The translations under genes were made by a program, and so were the position numbers. Under the pieces are notes generated by a model, which had not been told where the DNA came from, searched no databases, and saw nothing but the letters and a program-made list of their open reading frames with translations. Of a stretch of DNA of 64,000 nucleotides, positions 11,891 through 22,424 are shown in pieces; position 1 is the first letter of the stretch, and every line of letters begins with the position of its first letter. This DNA comes from Vombatus ursinus (Eukaryota; Chordata; Mammalia; Diprotodontia; Vombatidae), in NCBI RefSeq assembly GCF_900497805.2, contig NW_020954556.1:28787671-28851670 (forward strand), given 5' to 3'.

Positions 11891-11894
11891 AATA

Positions 11895-12838
11895 CCTCAA
11901 TTGCATTTGCACTCTGGGAGGTCTTAGGAAAAAAAGGATTTCCAAGTTCCAAAAAGAAAACATCACCATACAGTACCAAATGGAGAGAGATCACACTTAT
12001 TTGAGTAAGGGAATACTAAGTACCAGAATTTCTGGCTTTATGTATCAGTTTGCCATTTCAGAAAGGGCAGGAAACACCAGATACATCAAACTCGAGGATT
12101 ATATCTCTAAAATTTAAGAGATCATTTTAAACTAGTTGCTATAATCAAATGAATAGAAAGCACTTAGAAAACAGAATTATGGTGCTTGGTCAAATGTACA
12201 GTACATCCCAAAATGTCCTAGCTTCTTCATAAAAATTAAGTATGCATATAAGCCCTTTTTTAGAAGCAATTTCATTTTTAAGTAAACCCTGGGATTTCAT
12301 AAAACTAAAACTTGAATAAACAGAAGCCTCAATTAATTAGAATCATTTTTTTTGTACTCCGCTTTTAGAAAAAGTCAAACCAATTCGCAGTGATGCTAGA
12401 AAAGTGACAAAATTGTTCATATTCTTGACCCACGGATTCCACTATAAAGAAAGTGCTAAGGAGTTTTCTTAAATAACCCAATAATAAAATGTGAAGTATT
12501 TATCCTTAAAAATCTGACAACAAAACATGAAGAAACTCCTCAATAAATCTGAGGGAATTACAGGATGCTGGCCATAGAACAGACAATTGAGAAGCACAGG
12601 GAACTTCCAATGGTTTTCTCTCCTACCTATGTCTACTATCCTTGTCCCACAGACCCACTATTGGCAATGGCATCTTGGTGAACAGAAGCTCCTGGAAGCA
12701 AGTATTCAGTGGATGGAGAATCCAGCTAAAGAATCACATCAAGTCAGCAAGAGAAGTCAACAGTCCAGGGCCAGGAGTTGAGCTCTTGGTTGGGAGCAGC
12801 ATGCCCCAGAAGCAGAGACCCTTGCAGATCCTAAGGTA
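11895..12838. other. Unassigned interval
   Basis: No repeat family recognised. Overlapping frames of 60-97 codons (11824, 12587, 12642) lack recognisable domains. Confidence 0.35.
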
Positions 12839-12854
12839 TAGGCTCAGACTCTTT

Positions 12855-13008
12855 TTGTTGTTGTTGTTGTTAGGCAATTGGGGTTAAGTGACTTGCCCAG
12901 GGTCACACAGTTAGTAAGTGTCAAGTATTTGGTCTGAGGTCGGATTTAAACTCAGGTCCTCCTGACTTTAGGGCCAGTGCTCTATCCACTACGCCACCTA
13001 GTTGCCCC
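12855..13008 (-). mobile_element. tRNA-derived SINE, antisense, perfect target duplication
   Basis: Antisense copy with T/TTG-rich tail at the left (12855-12873), 'aagtgacttgcccagggtcacacag', and the head 'atccactacgccacctagttgcccc' at the right. It is flanked by the identical 16-mer 'taggctcagactcttt' at 12839-12854 and 13009-13024, which defines the insertion exactly and marks it as fairly young. Confidence 0.93.
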
Positions 13009-13224
13009 TAGGCTCAGACTCTTTCTGGGGGTGGAGAAAAGTACCCTATCGTACAGGATATCAGCTGAGCCCAAAGTTGGAGGTAATGATAACAACAAGT
13101 GAAGCAGGATCCATCAGAAGAGCATCCAGCTTCTCCAGGAGGACAGCATCCATTGAAGACTTCAAGATGGAGACAGAAAAGAGTAGTGTATCATCAACCC
13201 ATTTATGGCACTCGAGGCATGAGT

Positions 13225-13475
13225 GCCCCTACTCACATGTGCCTTGACCTTGTGCACTTCCTACCTAAGTGGCTTTCAAATGATGAACTCTGTGTGTCTA
13301 TATCCTTACTAACACTGTGTGTAATAGTTATGGGAGAGTGTACCCCAGGTTAAGGGGGGTGAGCATTTTGTTGCCACTGTCCTTATTGTACCATTTCAGT
13401 AAATGCCTTTGCTTTGAGCTAAGTGTTTTCTTCACTGACTGACTAAAATTAAGATAAACACAGCAATATGGACCC
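13225..13475 (+). repeat. Unclassified LTR-like repeat, copy 1
   Basis: Shares with 48585-48830 the order: 'cttcctacctaagtgg...', 'atgggagagtgtaccc', 'gtgagcattttgttgccac', 'catttcagtaaatgcctttgctttga', then 'ctgactgactaaaattaa'. The AGTAAA followed by a T/G-rich segment resembles a polyadenylation region, so a solo-LTR origin is possible. The ends are not defined and the family is not recognised. I regard it as a fossil. Confidence 0.45.
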
Positions 13476-13599
13476 ACAAAGTACCTTGAAAGAGGAGATG
13501 GGGGACAGTGCATCCCTGGAGATGTACCTGCAAGTGTGAACTGGCAGGCATAGCTCAGAGGGGGTGCTACAACTTACTAAGCACATACTCCAAGGAAGC

Positions 13600-13800
13600 T
13601 AAAGAAAGAGGTCCCACACATTTCAAAATTTTCATAGCATCACTTTCTGTGATAGTAAAAAATAAAAAGGACATTTAAGGAACAGACAGACAAATTGTGG
13701 CATAAAAATGTGATAAAATATTATTGTGCTATAAAAAATGACAAATATGAGAATTCAAAGAAACTCCACAGTCCTAAAACTTCAGATTTAGAAGATAACT
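13600..13800 (+). repeat. L1 3'UTR fragment
   Basis: 'gacaaattgtggcataaaaatgtgataaaatattattgtgctataaaaaatgacaaatatgagaattc' is the marsupial L1 3'UTR segment seen better at 36070-36160. Confidence 0.65.
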
Positions 13801-13944
13801 TTAGAGATCACCTATCATATGATGCTTCCTTAGACAGGATGTCTAAGGTCCCTTCCTGATCTAAAATACTTCAATCCTTTCGTTCACAACACCTTTTGAT
13901 TTCCCTATACTCCCCTCATATGAATTGATATAGAGTGACATCAG

Positions 13945-14035
13945 TAGAATCAATGAATCAAAATATTTATAAAGCACCTGCTAGGTGCAAGGTACTATGC
14001 TAGGCACCGAAGATCACAATAAGAAAAAGGAAAAC
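13945..14035 (-). repeat. L2 3' terminus, antisense
   Basis: 'caatgaatcaaaatatttataaagcacctgctaggtgcaaggtactatgctaggcacc' is the complement of the L2 3' tail. Confidence 0.65.
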
Positions 14036-14084
14036 ACTACAAGACGTAAGAATTCAGAAAACACTAGATGTATGACTACGCCAC

Positions 14085-14260
14085 TGCCCTACCAAATAAA
14101 CTGTTATAGTCCACTACTGCCTTTCAGACAAAATATACACCTCCTTCCAATTGACTTAAAAAGAAAGCCTTTCACAACCTGGCTCCAACCTACTTTTCTA
14201 GGTTAATTATACAACACTACGACCTATCCTAACTCCAAAGTACTGATTTTCCTCCTCCTG
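14085..14260 (+). repeat. L2 fragment
   Basis: Short plus-strand piece of the L2 coding end: 'aagcctttcacaacctggctccaacctacttttctagg' corresponds to the conserved 'KAFHNLAPTY' stretch. Confidence 0.6.
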
Positions 14261-14269
14261 GTAAAGAAG

Positions 14270-15149
14270 TTTTAAACTGCAAGTATGAAATAAGACACAT
14301 TGTCAGACACAGTCAATATGACCATTTGTTTTGCTTAATTATACTCCTTGTTACAAAGGTTCTGTTGGGGGAGAATGTTATTGGTAAATGGCAGCAATGT
14401 AAAAAAAAAAAAAGGCATCAATTAAACATTAAAAAAAAAAGTCAAACCTCAAAACAAGAAGTCCATACATAGTAGGGAATTTGTTTAAAAAAAAAAAAAA
14501 ACTTGCACAGTATATATTGGAGTTAGTTCCCATTCAACCCAATCTCCTGTCCTTTCTATATCCATCAAAAAGATCAAAGATAAAAAAGATACAATGATGA
14601 TCCATAAACACAGTTAGATCCTTAATCATCAAAGAAGGATTTAATTATAGTCAATTTACTGATGGTAGATAATTGCTTTAAAACATTTTTAAAAATATTT
14701 TGCAATATTAGGATTGAAAAAAGTTTTCTGGTTAATATTCAATTAGTTGAATATTAAACAGAAAAATACCTAAACATTCTTGTTAATTAATATTTTACTG
14801 GATGGGCATCAGTTACTAATTTTAGCAAGCTAATAGTAATTAGATATAGATATGTTCTCTAGAGAGTGTAGGAGATTGTGTTGAATGGGTTATAAACTCC
14901 AGTGACTTTCACTTGGAAAATGTTGCCACATCATCACTCAATGTCTAGTTCGCTGTTTCCTCTCACTAAAATATGAGATAGTAAAATCTGTAGACTGAAA
15001 CCCTTCAGTATTTCTAACATAAAAGCTACATTCTAGGATGAAGAAATGTTCTCAAAAGCTCTTCTACCAGAGCTTTCAGTGAAGAATACTTTTATCTAAC
15101 ATCTTTGGTATCCTACCATCAAATAGAGTGTTTTGCGAATTTTAAACAC
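14270..15149. other. Unassigned interval with a perfect AT palindrome
   Basis: No gene or family recognised. Contains A-runs at 14401, 14430 and 14487, and an inverted repeat with 11 bp arms (TTAATATTCAA / TTGAATATTAA, 14732-14757, 4-base loop). Confidence 0.5.
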
Positions 15150-15232
15150 ATTGGGAATGATCTTCAAAGTTAGGGGCTGGACTAGATGATCCCTGTAAAG
15201 TTCCTTCCAGCTCTAAACACTATACGGAAGTG
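15150..15232 (+). repeat. MIR3-type 3' end
   Basis: 'ggggctggactagatgatccctgtaaagttccttccagctctaaacac' is the MIR3 3' segment. Confidence 0.65.
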
Positions 15233-15712
15233 CACAATGAAGAATTCCAAAAGTGAAATAGAGAAACAATGTCACCTGCTGAGAGCAGGACCAAGTCTCT
15301 ATCATGGCAAAAGAAAAGAGAAAAAACCAGAAGAGAATGTAAAATCTCATATCTGTACCGGAGAAGAGAATTCAGCAGTCTCTTTAACAGCTAAGGGGAA
15401 TGGGAAAGGTGGGTGATCTTTAAAAAACTCTTGGAAAGTAAGACAACTGAAATAAAGGCATGAAAGTGCCATGAATAAGAGTAATATCATATATAAATCC
15501 ATTTTTCTGTTCATGTACATATGCCAAAGAGCTTTACAGACTTAGACATATTATCAGAGAAGGAGAATTAAGAGCATAGGCAAGGAAAGAAGTTAGAAGC
15601 CTATTTAAGAAGGGGAAAAGAAACTCATGTTTCTTCAATAGAAATTGCTGAAGTGGTTCTCATCCCTATGAACAAGCAGATGGCAAATGACTGATTTTAA
15701 GAGTAAGAATAG
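15233..15712. other. Unassigned interval
   Basis: No family or gene recognised. The 76-codon frame at 15186 starts within the MIR3 piece and is unlikely to be real. Confidence 0.35.
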
Positions 15713-15713
15713 G

Positions 15714-15885
15714 GGGCAGCAAGGTGGCGCAGTGGATAGACAGAGCTCTGGCCTTGGAGTCAGGAGGACCTCAGTTCAAATATGGCCTCAGACACATAAC
15801 ACTCACTAGCTATGTGACTCTAGGCAAGTCACTTAACCCTAATCACCCCACAAAAAAAACCAAAAAAAACAAAAAAAAAGAAAAC
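15714..15885 (+). mobile_element. tRNA-derived SINE
   Basis: Well preserved copy: head 'gggcagcaaggtggcgcagtgg' with a Pol III A-box-like 'tggcgcagtgg', B-box-like 'gttcaaat' near 15773, then 'tagctatgtgactctaggcaagtcactta' and an A-rich AAAAAC-type tail. The 65-codon frame over it is a by-product. Confidence 0.92.
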
Positions 15886-16035
15886 AAGATTATGGACTCT
15901 AACACTGCCTATAGTTTCTAAAAGATTAGTTTTGAAAAGAAGATGTAAATGGTCCACTTTTAGTATGGTAATTCAAGTTTATATTTTTAAAAATGTAACT
16001 TTTCTAAATTGCAGGTCTGACCATATCACTCCCAA

Positions 16036-16146
<111 letters not shown>

Positions 16147-16176
16147 AAACTCCACTGGTTCTCAATTCCTCTAGAA

Positions 16177-16406
16177 CAGACCTGCACAACTTGGCAGTAG
16201 GTAGGGCTAAAATTAAAATAGGCTAAACTTCTTTAGGGTCAGGCTGCAGATAGGTTAGACTAGAGACTGACTGACGATGGTTGCTGCAGATCACGTCACA
16301 AATAGGAAAGAGTGTGGTGCAGTGGCAACCCTACATTTTTCGCAGGCCACCTGAAATCCTTTGGCAGGCTGTAAGCAGTCCACAAGCCATATATTTTGCA
16401 GGCCTG
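16177..16406. mobile_element. Small hAT transposon (230 bp) with perfect 8 bp target duplication
   Basis: Ends are 'cagacctgcacaac' and, on the complement, 'caggcctgcaaaat', a short imperfect inverted repeat. The flanks are the identical 8-mer 'ctctagaa' at 16169-16176 and 16407-16414. Removing the element and one 8-mer leaves continuous L2 sequence. No transposase frame, so non-autonomous. Confidence 0.88.
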
Positions 16407-16699
16407 CTCTAGAATAAAATGTAAGCATCTCTGAGAAGCATTTAAAGTCTTTCACAACCTTGTCCCAACCTACTTTTCCAGTTTTATTATATGCACTACT
16501 CCCCTTCCCACACTCTATGGTCAAACCACACTGACTTTCTCTCCGGCACTCCATCTCTCATCTCTCTGCCTTTTCAGGGAGATCTTGCAAAGGACTCTCC
16601 CTGCCTGGAATGCACTTCCTTCCTCCCTCCCACCTCTGAGGGTCCCTTATTAAGAATCAGCTTGAGCACAGCTTTCTACATGAAGCCCTTCCTAACCTT

Positions 16700-17335
16700 G
16701 CCAAGATGATTTTTTCTCAAAAGTAGGTCCAACCACTTCACTGCACTGCTCCAGGAGTTCCAGTGGCTCCCTGTTAACTTCAGAATCAAACAGAAAGCCC
16801 TCTGTTTGGCATTTAAACCTCTTCTTAACCTTGCCCTTCTTACCTGTTCAGACTTGTTATACCTAGCCCCCTCCATGCTGTCTACGATCTAGCTGGCCTA
16901 CCTGCAGTTCCTTGAACACTGCATTCCATTTCCAGTTTCATTCTATCTTCAGTCTCTGGGCCTTTGCAATGACTGTCCTCCACGCTGGGAACATTCAGCC
17001 ACCTCACCTCTGCCTCACAGTTCCCCTGGCTTCCTTTAAGACCAGCTTGAATCCCACCTTAGGAGGCTTTCCTGATACCCCTAACTGCTACTGTCTTCTC
17101 TTTCAGATTACCGTCATATGATAGACAGATAGGGATAAATAGCTAGAAGCATAGATAGGTAGGTAGAATATGTACCTAGATATTTACATGCTATATCCCC
17201 CATTACAATGTATGCTTCTTGAGAGCAGGGAGCCTTTTTGCCTATCTTTGTACCACCAGCATTATCACAGTGCCCGGCACATAGTAAGCACCTGATAAAT
17301 ACTTAGTGACTAACTGACTTGCTCCCAAAATTAGC
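16700..17335 (+). mobile_element. L2 LINE fragment with 3' terminus
   Basis: Second L2 copy in tandem orientation. 'gtaggtccaaccacttcactgcactgctccaggagttccagtggctccctg', 'gccctctgtttggcatttaaacctctt' and 'tgcccggcacatagtaagcacctgataaatac' follow the L2 order to the 3' tail. A GATA-rich stretch (17118-17165) interrupts the 3'UTR. Confidence 0.8.
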
Positions 17336-17439
17336 TTGTAAATATTTTTTATATATTTTGATTTGACATTAAGAAAATCTGGATTCAAATCTCACCTCAG
17401 ATATTTACTCTAAGACCATGGACAAACAACTATGTACAA

Positions 17440-17545
17440 AGGAGAGAGACAGAGAGAGAGAAAGAGACACAGAGAGAGAGAAAGATAGAGACAGAGAGGG
17501 ACAGAGACAGAGACAGAGACAGACAAACAGACAGAGAAAGAGATA
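17440..17545. repeat. (GA)n / GACAGA purine-rich simple repeat
   Basis: Imperfect GAGA and GACAGA repeats over about 100 bases. Confidence 0.9.
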
Positions 17546-17559
17546 CAGATCCATATAAT

Positions 17560-18040
17560 AAATTGGAGATAATCACAAAAGGAAGGTATAAGAATTAGAA
17601 GGGGTCAGGAAAGGCTTTCCCACAGAAGGTGAGCTTTTAGCTGGTAAGCCAGGAAGATGGAATGAATGAAGAGAGAGAGAATTCCTGGCATGGGGACAGC
17701 CAGTAAAATGCAGAAAGTTAGAAGACAGAGTGTCCCACATGAGGAATAGCAAGATCTGTGTCACAGGATCTCAGAGTAAGGTATAAGAAGAATGGAAAGG
17801 TAGAAAGGAGCCAGATTAGGAAAGGCTTTAAATGCTAAACTAAGAATTTTATATTTGATCCAGAAGATAATAGGAAGCCACTGGAGTTTACTGAATAGGG
17901 AAGACACTCTGGCCAGACCAAAAAAGCATATCAATCAGCACACTTTAACTAAGCATCTACTATGTGCTAGATGCTGGGGATAAAAAGGCAAAAATAAAAA
18001 AGTCCATGCTCTCAAGAATCTTACTTCAGTGGAGGGGGGC
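17560..18040 (-). mobile_element. L2 LINE fragment, antisense
   Basis: Complement of the L2 coding end: 'ggtcaggaaaggctttcccacag', 'aattcctggcatggggacagcc', 'agattaggaaaggctttaaatgctaa', 'aggaagccactgga'. It abuts another antisense 3' terminus (17935-18040, 'aagcatctactatgtgctagatgctggg'). Confidence 0.78.
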
Positions 18041-18104
18041 AACATCCCCAGAGGCTTGCACAATTTCTGGCACATAGTAGGTGCTTTATAAATACTTGCT
18101 GAAC

Positions 18105-18545
18105 ATTTTGTGGCAGCAAAGAATTGGAAACAAGTCAACAAGAATTTATTAAGCACTTAGTATATGCCAAGAACTATACTAAGGACTGGGAATTCAAATG
18201 TAAGTAAAAAAGAAGGAAAAAAATACATAAAAGAAAACTGAAAAGAGGAGGAAAAGGTAACCACAGGGGCAAGGGAGACAGGACATGGTAGAAAAAGTCC
18301 AGTAAGTCAGGAGTGGAGCCCAGAGAGGAATATGGCTGTCCTGGGTACTTTCCTTCTGAGGTTCTGGGAGGAACCAGTAAGGAATGAAAATACCCATCAA
18401 TTTGGGGAATGGTTAAATAAATTGTGGTACATAAAAGTAATACAATATTATTAGTGCTCTAAGAAATGACTAATACGATGACTATAGAGTAGTATGAAAA
18501 GTCTGAGTTGACACAGACCTATAATGCAATAAATGCAATGTTGTT
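18105..18545 (+). mobile_element. L1 3'UTR split by an antisense L2 3' piece
   Basis: 'ttttgtggcagcaaagaattggaaacaag' (18106-18134) and 'atacccatcaatttggggaatggttaaataaattgtgg' (from about 18384) are adjacent in other L1 copies. Between them lies about 245 bp beginning with an antisense L2 tail ('caacaagaatttattaagcacttag'). Confidence 0.65.
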
Positions 18546-20892
18546 CAGTTGATGGAGGGAAAGCAGTGACTGTCTTGAGCTCTCCCCCAAACCTCTCCAA
18601 ATACCTATAAAAAATGGCTCTAAACAAATTTTAAAGCAGCAGAACCCACAAAAAGACAGAGTGAAACAAATTTCCAGCCCAAGATAACGTGGATGGTTGA
18701 TCAGAAACGTGTATCACACTGGACGGGGAAAGGAGCGCACTTTGGCGAGGGCATGCAGGCCTCAGCGAACCTGAAGCAGGCCTCAGAGGACTGATTCATG
18801 GGCAGCTGTGGCGGTTTCCAGACTTCTCAACCCAGGAACACCAAAGACAACTTAGAAGGTCAGTGGGAAAAGTCTGTTTCTGTGGTGAGAGAAGAGCTAG
18901 GTCTCAGCTGCAAGTCTCGAGCGTGGCCCGGGGCCGCGGCTGTTTTCTGAGCTTCTGGCCCACAGACTAAGGAGGAATCGAGTGGCTGATCAGAGGGGGA
19001 TTGCAAGGATCTCTTTGCCATTGCTGAGGCAGGAATCTCTTGCTTTGCCCACGCTTGGATCTGGGTCACAGTTCTGAGGGGCGGTCCTGAGGCGAGGACG
19101 AATGCTGGTGTGGTGAAGCTTGTTGTGGCGGTGGAGAGAAAACACCTCGCCCCTTATCATAGCACCCTGGAAGAACTGAAAATTTACAGGTCCCTAGAAG
19201 TACCTCTGAAAACAGCTGTACAAACCCCAAAGCTTGGGACAGTATACTCTTCACATTGGAAGCAGACTTTTACCTTAACAAAGAGTTTAAAACTCAAGTA
19301 ACTGACTGGGATCATGAGCAAACCTCGCAAAAAGAGTCAGACTATATTATCTTACTTTGATGACAAAGAAGATCAAAACATACAACCAGAAGAAGACAAC
19401 AAAGCCAAAGCTCCTACATCCAAAGACTCCAAGAAAAATATGAATCAGTCCCAGGCCTTGGAAGAGCTCCAAAAGGATTTTGAGAAGCACATAAGAGAAG
19501 TAGAGGAAAAACGGGGAAGAGAAATGAGAATGATGCAAGAAAACCATGAAAAACAACTCAACAGCTTGCTAAAGGAGACCCAAAAAAATACTGAAGAAAA
19601 TAACACCTTAAAAAATAGCCTAACCCAAATGGCAAAAGAGGTCCAAAAAGCCAATGAGGAGCACAATGCCCTAAAAAGCAAAATTGGCCAAATGGAAAAG
19701 GAAGGCCAAAAGCTTACTGAAGAAAATACTTCCTTAAAAATTACAATGGAGCAATTGGAAGTTAGTGACTTTATGAGAAATCAAGCCATTGTAAAACAAA
19801 TCCAAAAGAATGAAAAATTAGAAAACAATGTGAAATATCTCATTGGAAAAACACCTGACCTGGAAAATAGATCCAGGAGAGAGAATTTAAAAATTATTGG
19901 ACTATCTGAAAGCCATGATCAAAAAAAGAGCCTAGACATCATCTTTCAAGAAATTATCCAGGAAAACTGCCCTGATATTTTAGAACCAGAGGGCAAAATA
20001 AAAATTGAAAGAATCCACCAATCACCTCCTGATGATACTTATAATTCATGCGACCTTTGTCAGTATTAGGGTAGTTGGAGAGAAAAAATTATATGTATGT
20101 ATATATATACAGATAGACAGATAAATAGATAGATAGAGGGCTCAGGGTGAGTTGAAGATGAAGGGGTCATATCTGGAGAATAAGAAAAGACTCTTATAGT
20201 GGAGGGGAAACAGGGGAAGGTGAAAGGGAACGAGTGAATCTTATTCTCATAGGATTTGACTTACGGAGGGAATAACATACACACTCAATTGGGTATGGAA
20301 ATCTGTCTTACCCTACAGGAAAATGGGGGGGAAGGGGACAAGAAAGTAGGGCGATGATAGAGAGGAGGGCAGATTGGAAAAGGGGGTAATCAGAAGCAAA
20401 TACTTCTGAGGAGGGACAGGGTCAAAAGAAAGTTAGAATAAATGGGTGGGCGGGATAGGATTAAGGGAAATAGAGTTAGTTTTTCACAGCATGTCTACTA
20501 TGGAAGTGTTTTGCATAACTGCACATGTATAACCTAAACTGAGTTGCTTGCCTTTTCAATGAGGGTGGGTGGGGAGGGACAAAGGGAGAAAATTTGGAAC
20601 CCAAAGTTTTAAAAACACATGTTTAAAAAAAAAGTTTTCACATGCAACTGGGAAATAAGAAATACAGGAAATGGGGTACAGAAATCTATCTTGCCTTACA
20701 GGAAAATAGAAGGGGAAGCGGATAAGAGAAGAGGGGGAGAGACAGAAGGGAAGGCAGACTAGGGGAAGGGGTATTCAGAATGCATGCCATCTTGGAGTGG
20801 GGGAGGGGCAAGATGGGGTGAAAATTTGGAACTAAAAATCTTGTGGAAGTAAATGTTGAAAACTAAAAATAAATTTATTTTAAAAAAAAAAG
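18545..20892 (+). mobile_element. L1 element lacking ORF2 (HAL1-like)
   Basis: The element has a near-complete 5'UTR starting around 'ttgatggagggaaagcag', with the typical 'ttgagctctcccccaaacctctccaaatacc' and retained CpGs near 18930. An open ORF1 follows (19314-20069), then the marsupial L1 3'UTR: a short TATA/GATA run at 20100-20135, 'gggctcagggtgagttgaagatgaaggg', two related blocks at 20290-20400 and 20670-20790, 'tggaagtaaatgttgaaaactaaaaataaat' and a poly-A at 20881. No endonuclease or reverse transcriptase sequence lies between. ORF1 passes into 3' sequence near 20034. I could not find a target duplication, so the outer ends are approximate. Confidence 0.85.
19314..20069 (+). CDS. L1 ORF1 protein, C-terminally replaced (251 aa)
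   Basis: Open frame of 251 codons encoding the N-terminal two thirds of an L1 ORF1 protein, the trimeric RNA-binding chaperone that packages L1 RNA. Residues 1-45 are a charged lead (MSKPRKKSQTILSYFDDK) with a PIP-box-like SQTILSYF. Residues about 46-175 are a Lys/Glu/Gln-rich coiled coil in which NxxLK / MxKE units recur. Residues about 176-239 are the first part of the RRM, including RRENLKIIGLSES (188-200) and IERIHQSPP (231-239). The normal continuation (the rest of the RRM and the C-terminal domain) is absent. After residue 240 come 11 unrelated residues and a stop, because the frame enters 3' sequence. The start codon is chosen because it matches the family N-terminus directly after the 5'UTR. 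The frame has no internal stop, which points to moderate age at most. A full family member would be about 330-370 residues and followed by ORF2, which is missing. Whether it is expressed is unknown. Confidence 0.75.
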   Translation: MSKPRKKSQTILSYFDDKEDQNIQPEEDNKAKAPTSKDSKKNMNQSQALEELQKDFEKHIREVEEKRGREMRMMQENHEKQLNSLLKETQKNTEENNTLKNSLTQMAKEVQKANEEHNALKSKIGQMEKEGQKLTEENTSLKITMEQLEVSDFMRNQAIVKQIQKNEKLENNVKYLIGKTPDLENRSRRENLKIIGLSESHDQKKSLDIIFQEIIQENCPDILEPEGKIKIERIHQSPPDDTYNSCDLCQY

Positions 20893-20894
20893 TA

Positions 20895-21086
20895 GCAACT
20901 CACTGTGGAATATGAGTCCTTGTGGAGTGTCACTGAATAAAAGGTAGAACCAGGGATACGCAATTGTGCGCATTATGTTTTTTCCCTGTCAAGTGTTTCA
21001 CTAGGTCTGGGAAGTGGGAGGGACTGATCACCTCATCCGCCTTTGGTGAAAGGAGGCATACAGCTTTCTTGCCTCCCTGGTGCTAT
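20895..21086. other. Short unassigned interval
   Basis: Nothing recognised between the L1 poly-A and the next repeat. Confidence 0.35.
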
Positions 21087-21300
21087 AAACCAGGGCTTCT
21101 CAAACTTTTTTCCACTTGAGACCCCTTCCTTAAACAGTGGCTTGTAGCTACATTCTTGCCATCCCAAAACAAGTCACTGTAGAATGCTTGCATAGCTCTT
21201 AACAAGTTGGTAATAATTAACACGTGTGAACTCCTAGGGCTGAACAGATCAATACATGACCAATAATCCATTCCAGAAAATACACACAGAATTCTCTTTT
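21087..21300 (+). repeat. Possible hAT end fragment
   Basis: 'cagggcttctcaaacttttttccacttgagaccccttcc' has the form of the left end of a hAT element ('cagYGgttctcaaactt...gacccc'). No matching right end was found. Confidence 0.45.
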
Positions 21301-21639
21301 GGGGCTTTCAAGTGAAACTGCTATTTTAAAAGGCTGAGCCTGTGATATTGCTTTTTAAATTCAGGGTTTGTCTGAGAGCTGAGCTGAAATACAAGTTATT
21401 CATTGCAGTTATACAACAGGTTAGTCTAATGTTACTAATTCCCAGCAGTTCCTAGCCATGCAACACTGTTGAAGGTCTGATAGCTTCTTGAAGCATTTCT
21501 TCTCTTCAATTTTCCATTCTTAGCATGTTTTAAATTGTAACCAAAAAGAGTCTAAAAAGCTATTTTTTCAGGACAGTCAAGGACAGAAATAACTAGAGTT
21601 CAGATCACGTTCCTTAAGAGGTTATCTTTAAGAGGTTGC
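21301..21639. other. Unassigned interval
   Basis: No family or gene recognised. Confidence 0.35.
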
Positions 21640-21930
21640 TCCTATAACATTCCAATCATACTGGACAACTCATTGCTCCTTCCCTCCCCCATTCCCATAC
21701 TGACCTCTCCTATCTCCGTGACTCTGCTCACACAATACCTCATGTCTAGAACTGGCTCTTCCCACTGCCCTGTTGAAATCACTCCCTTTGTTCAAGGTCC
21801 CTCTCAGAGGCCATCTCCTTCATAAAGGTCTCCCTCTCTCTCTCTCTGATTCCCACTATCAGCTGAAGGTAATCTTTCACTCAAATTTTTTCACTGCACA
21901 TTGCTTGGTCCTCTCCTTTGACCTTAAATA
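21640..21930 (+). repeat. L2 fragment
   Basis: Plus-strand L2 C-terminal/3'UTR piece: 'tcatgtctagaactggctcttcccactgcc', 'aggccatctccttcataaaggtctccctct'. Confidence 0.6.
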
Positions 21931-22424
21931 AATACCTGTAATACAAGGCAGACACAATATGGAAGGGACATTTTTGAATGAGGTCATTTTTGAATGAGGC
22001 TCACTAAAACTGGCGCCTGTGCAGGCCAGTCCTCCAGCTCAGACCAATGAATTGCACGTGAGCAAAATCCTCCCAAAGCAGTAGGCAAGATTGTGCTGCC
22101 TCTCAACCTAAAGTGGAGGTTTTCTTTTCCAGAGAGAGCAGCTTTCTGAGAGTAGTTTGCAGTTTAGGATCCAGGACATAATCGGGATCCATATACTCTC
22201 TGTCCCAGGCTCTGGGCCTCTCCCTTCCCCTCTCCCCATAGCTTTTGCTGAGGGACAAAATTGTTTACCCATCCCTTTAACCCTTAGTCTACTTTTTTCC
22301 CTTTCTACCAGTCTTGCCACACAGCAGTCATTAATCATGCCAGTTTGGACTGGTGGCCACCAAATGTTCTATTGTAACAAATTTTTTTAAAACTGTCTCT
22401 GTTATTTTATTATGAACTTGACTA
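21931..22424. other. Unassigned interval
   Basis: Frames of 76 and 77 codons overlap on opposite strands at 22108-22390 and have no recognisable domain. No repeat family identified. Confidence 0.35.

Noticed and set aside
15714-15800. tRNA gene (A- and B-box-like elements)
   Set aside because: The sequence is the head of a dispersed tRNA-derived SINE present in many copies here; no cloverleaf with paired acceptor stem is apparent.
20290-20790. Two related blocks read as LTRs of a retrovirus
   Set aside because: They are internal duplications of the L1 3'UTR, end in the standard L1 terminus and poly-A, and lack TG/CA ends.
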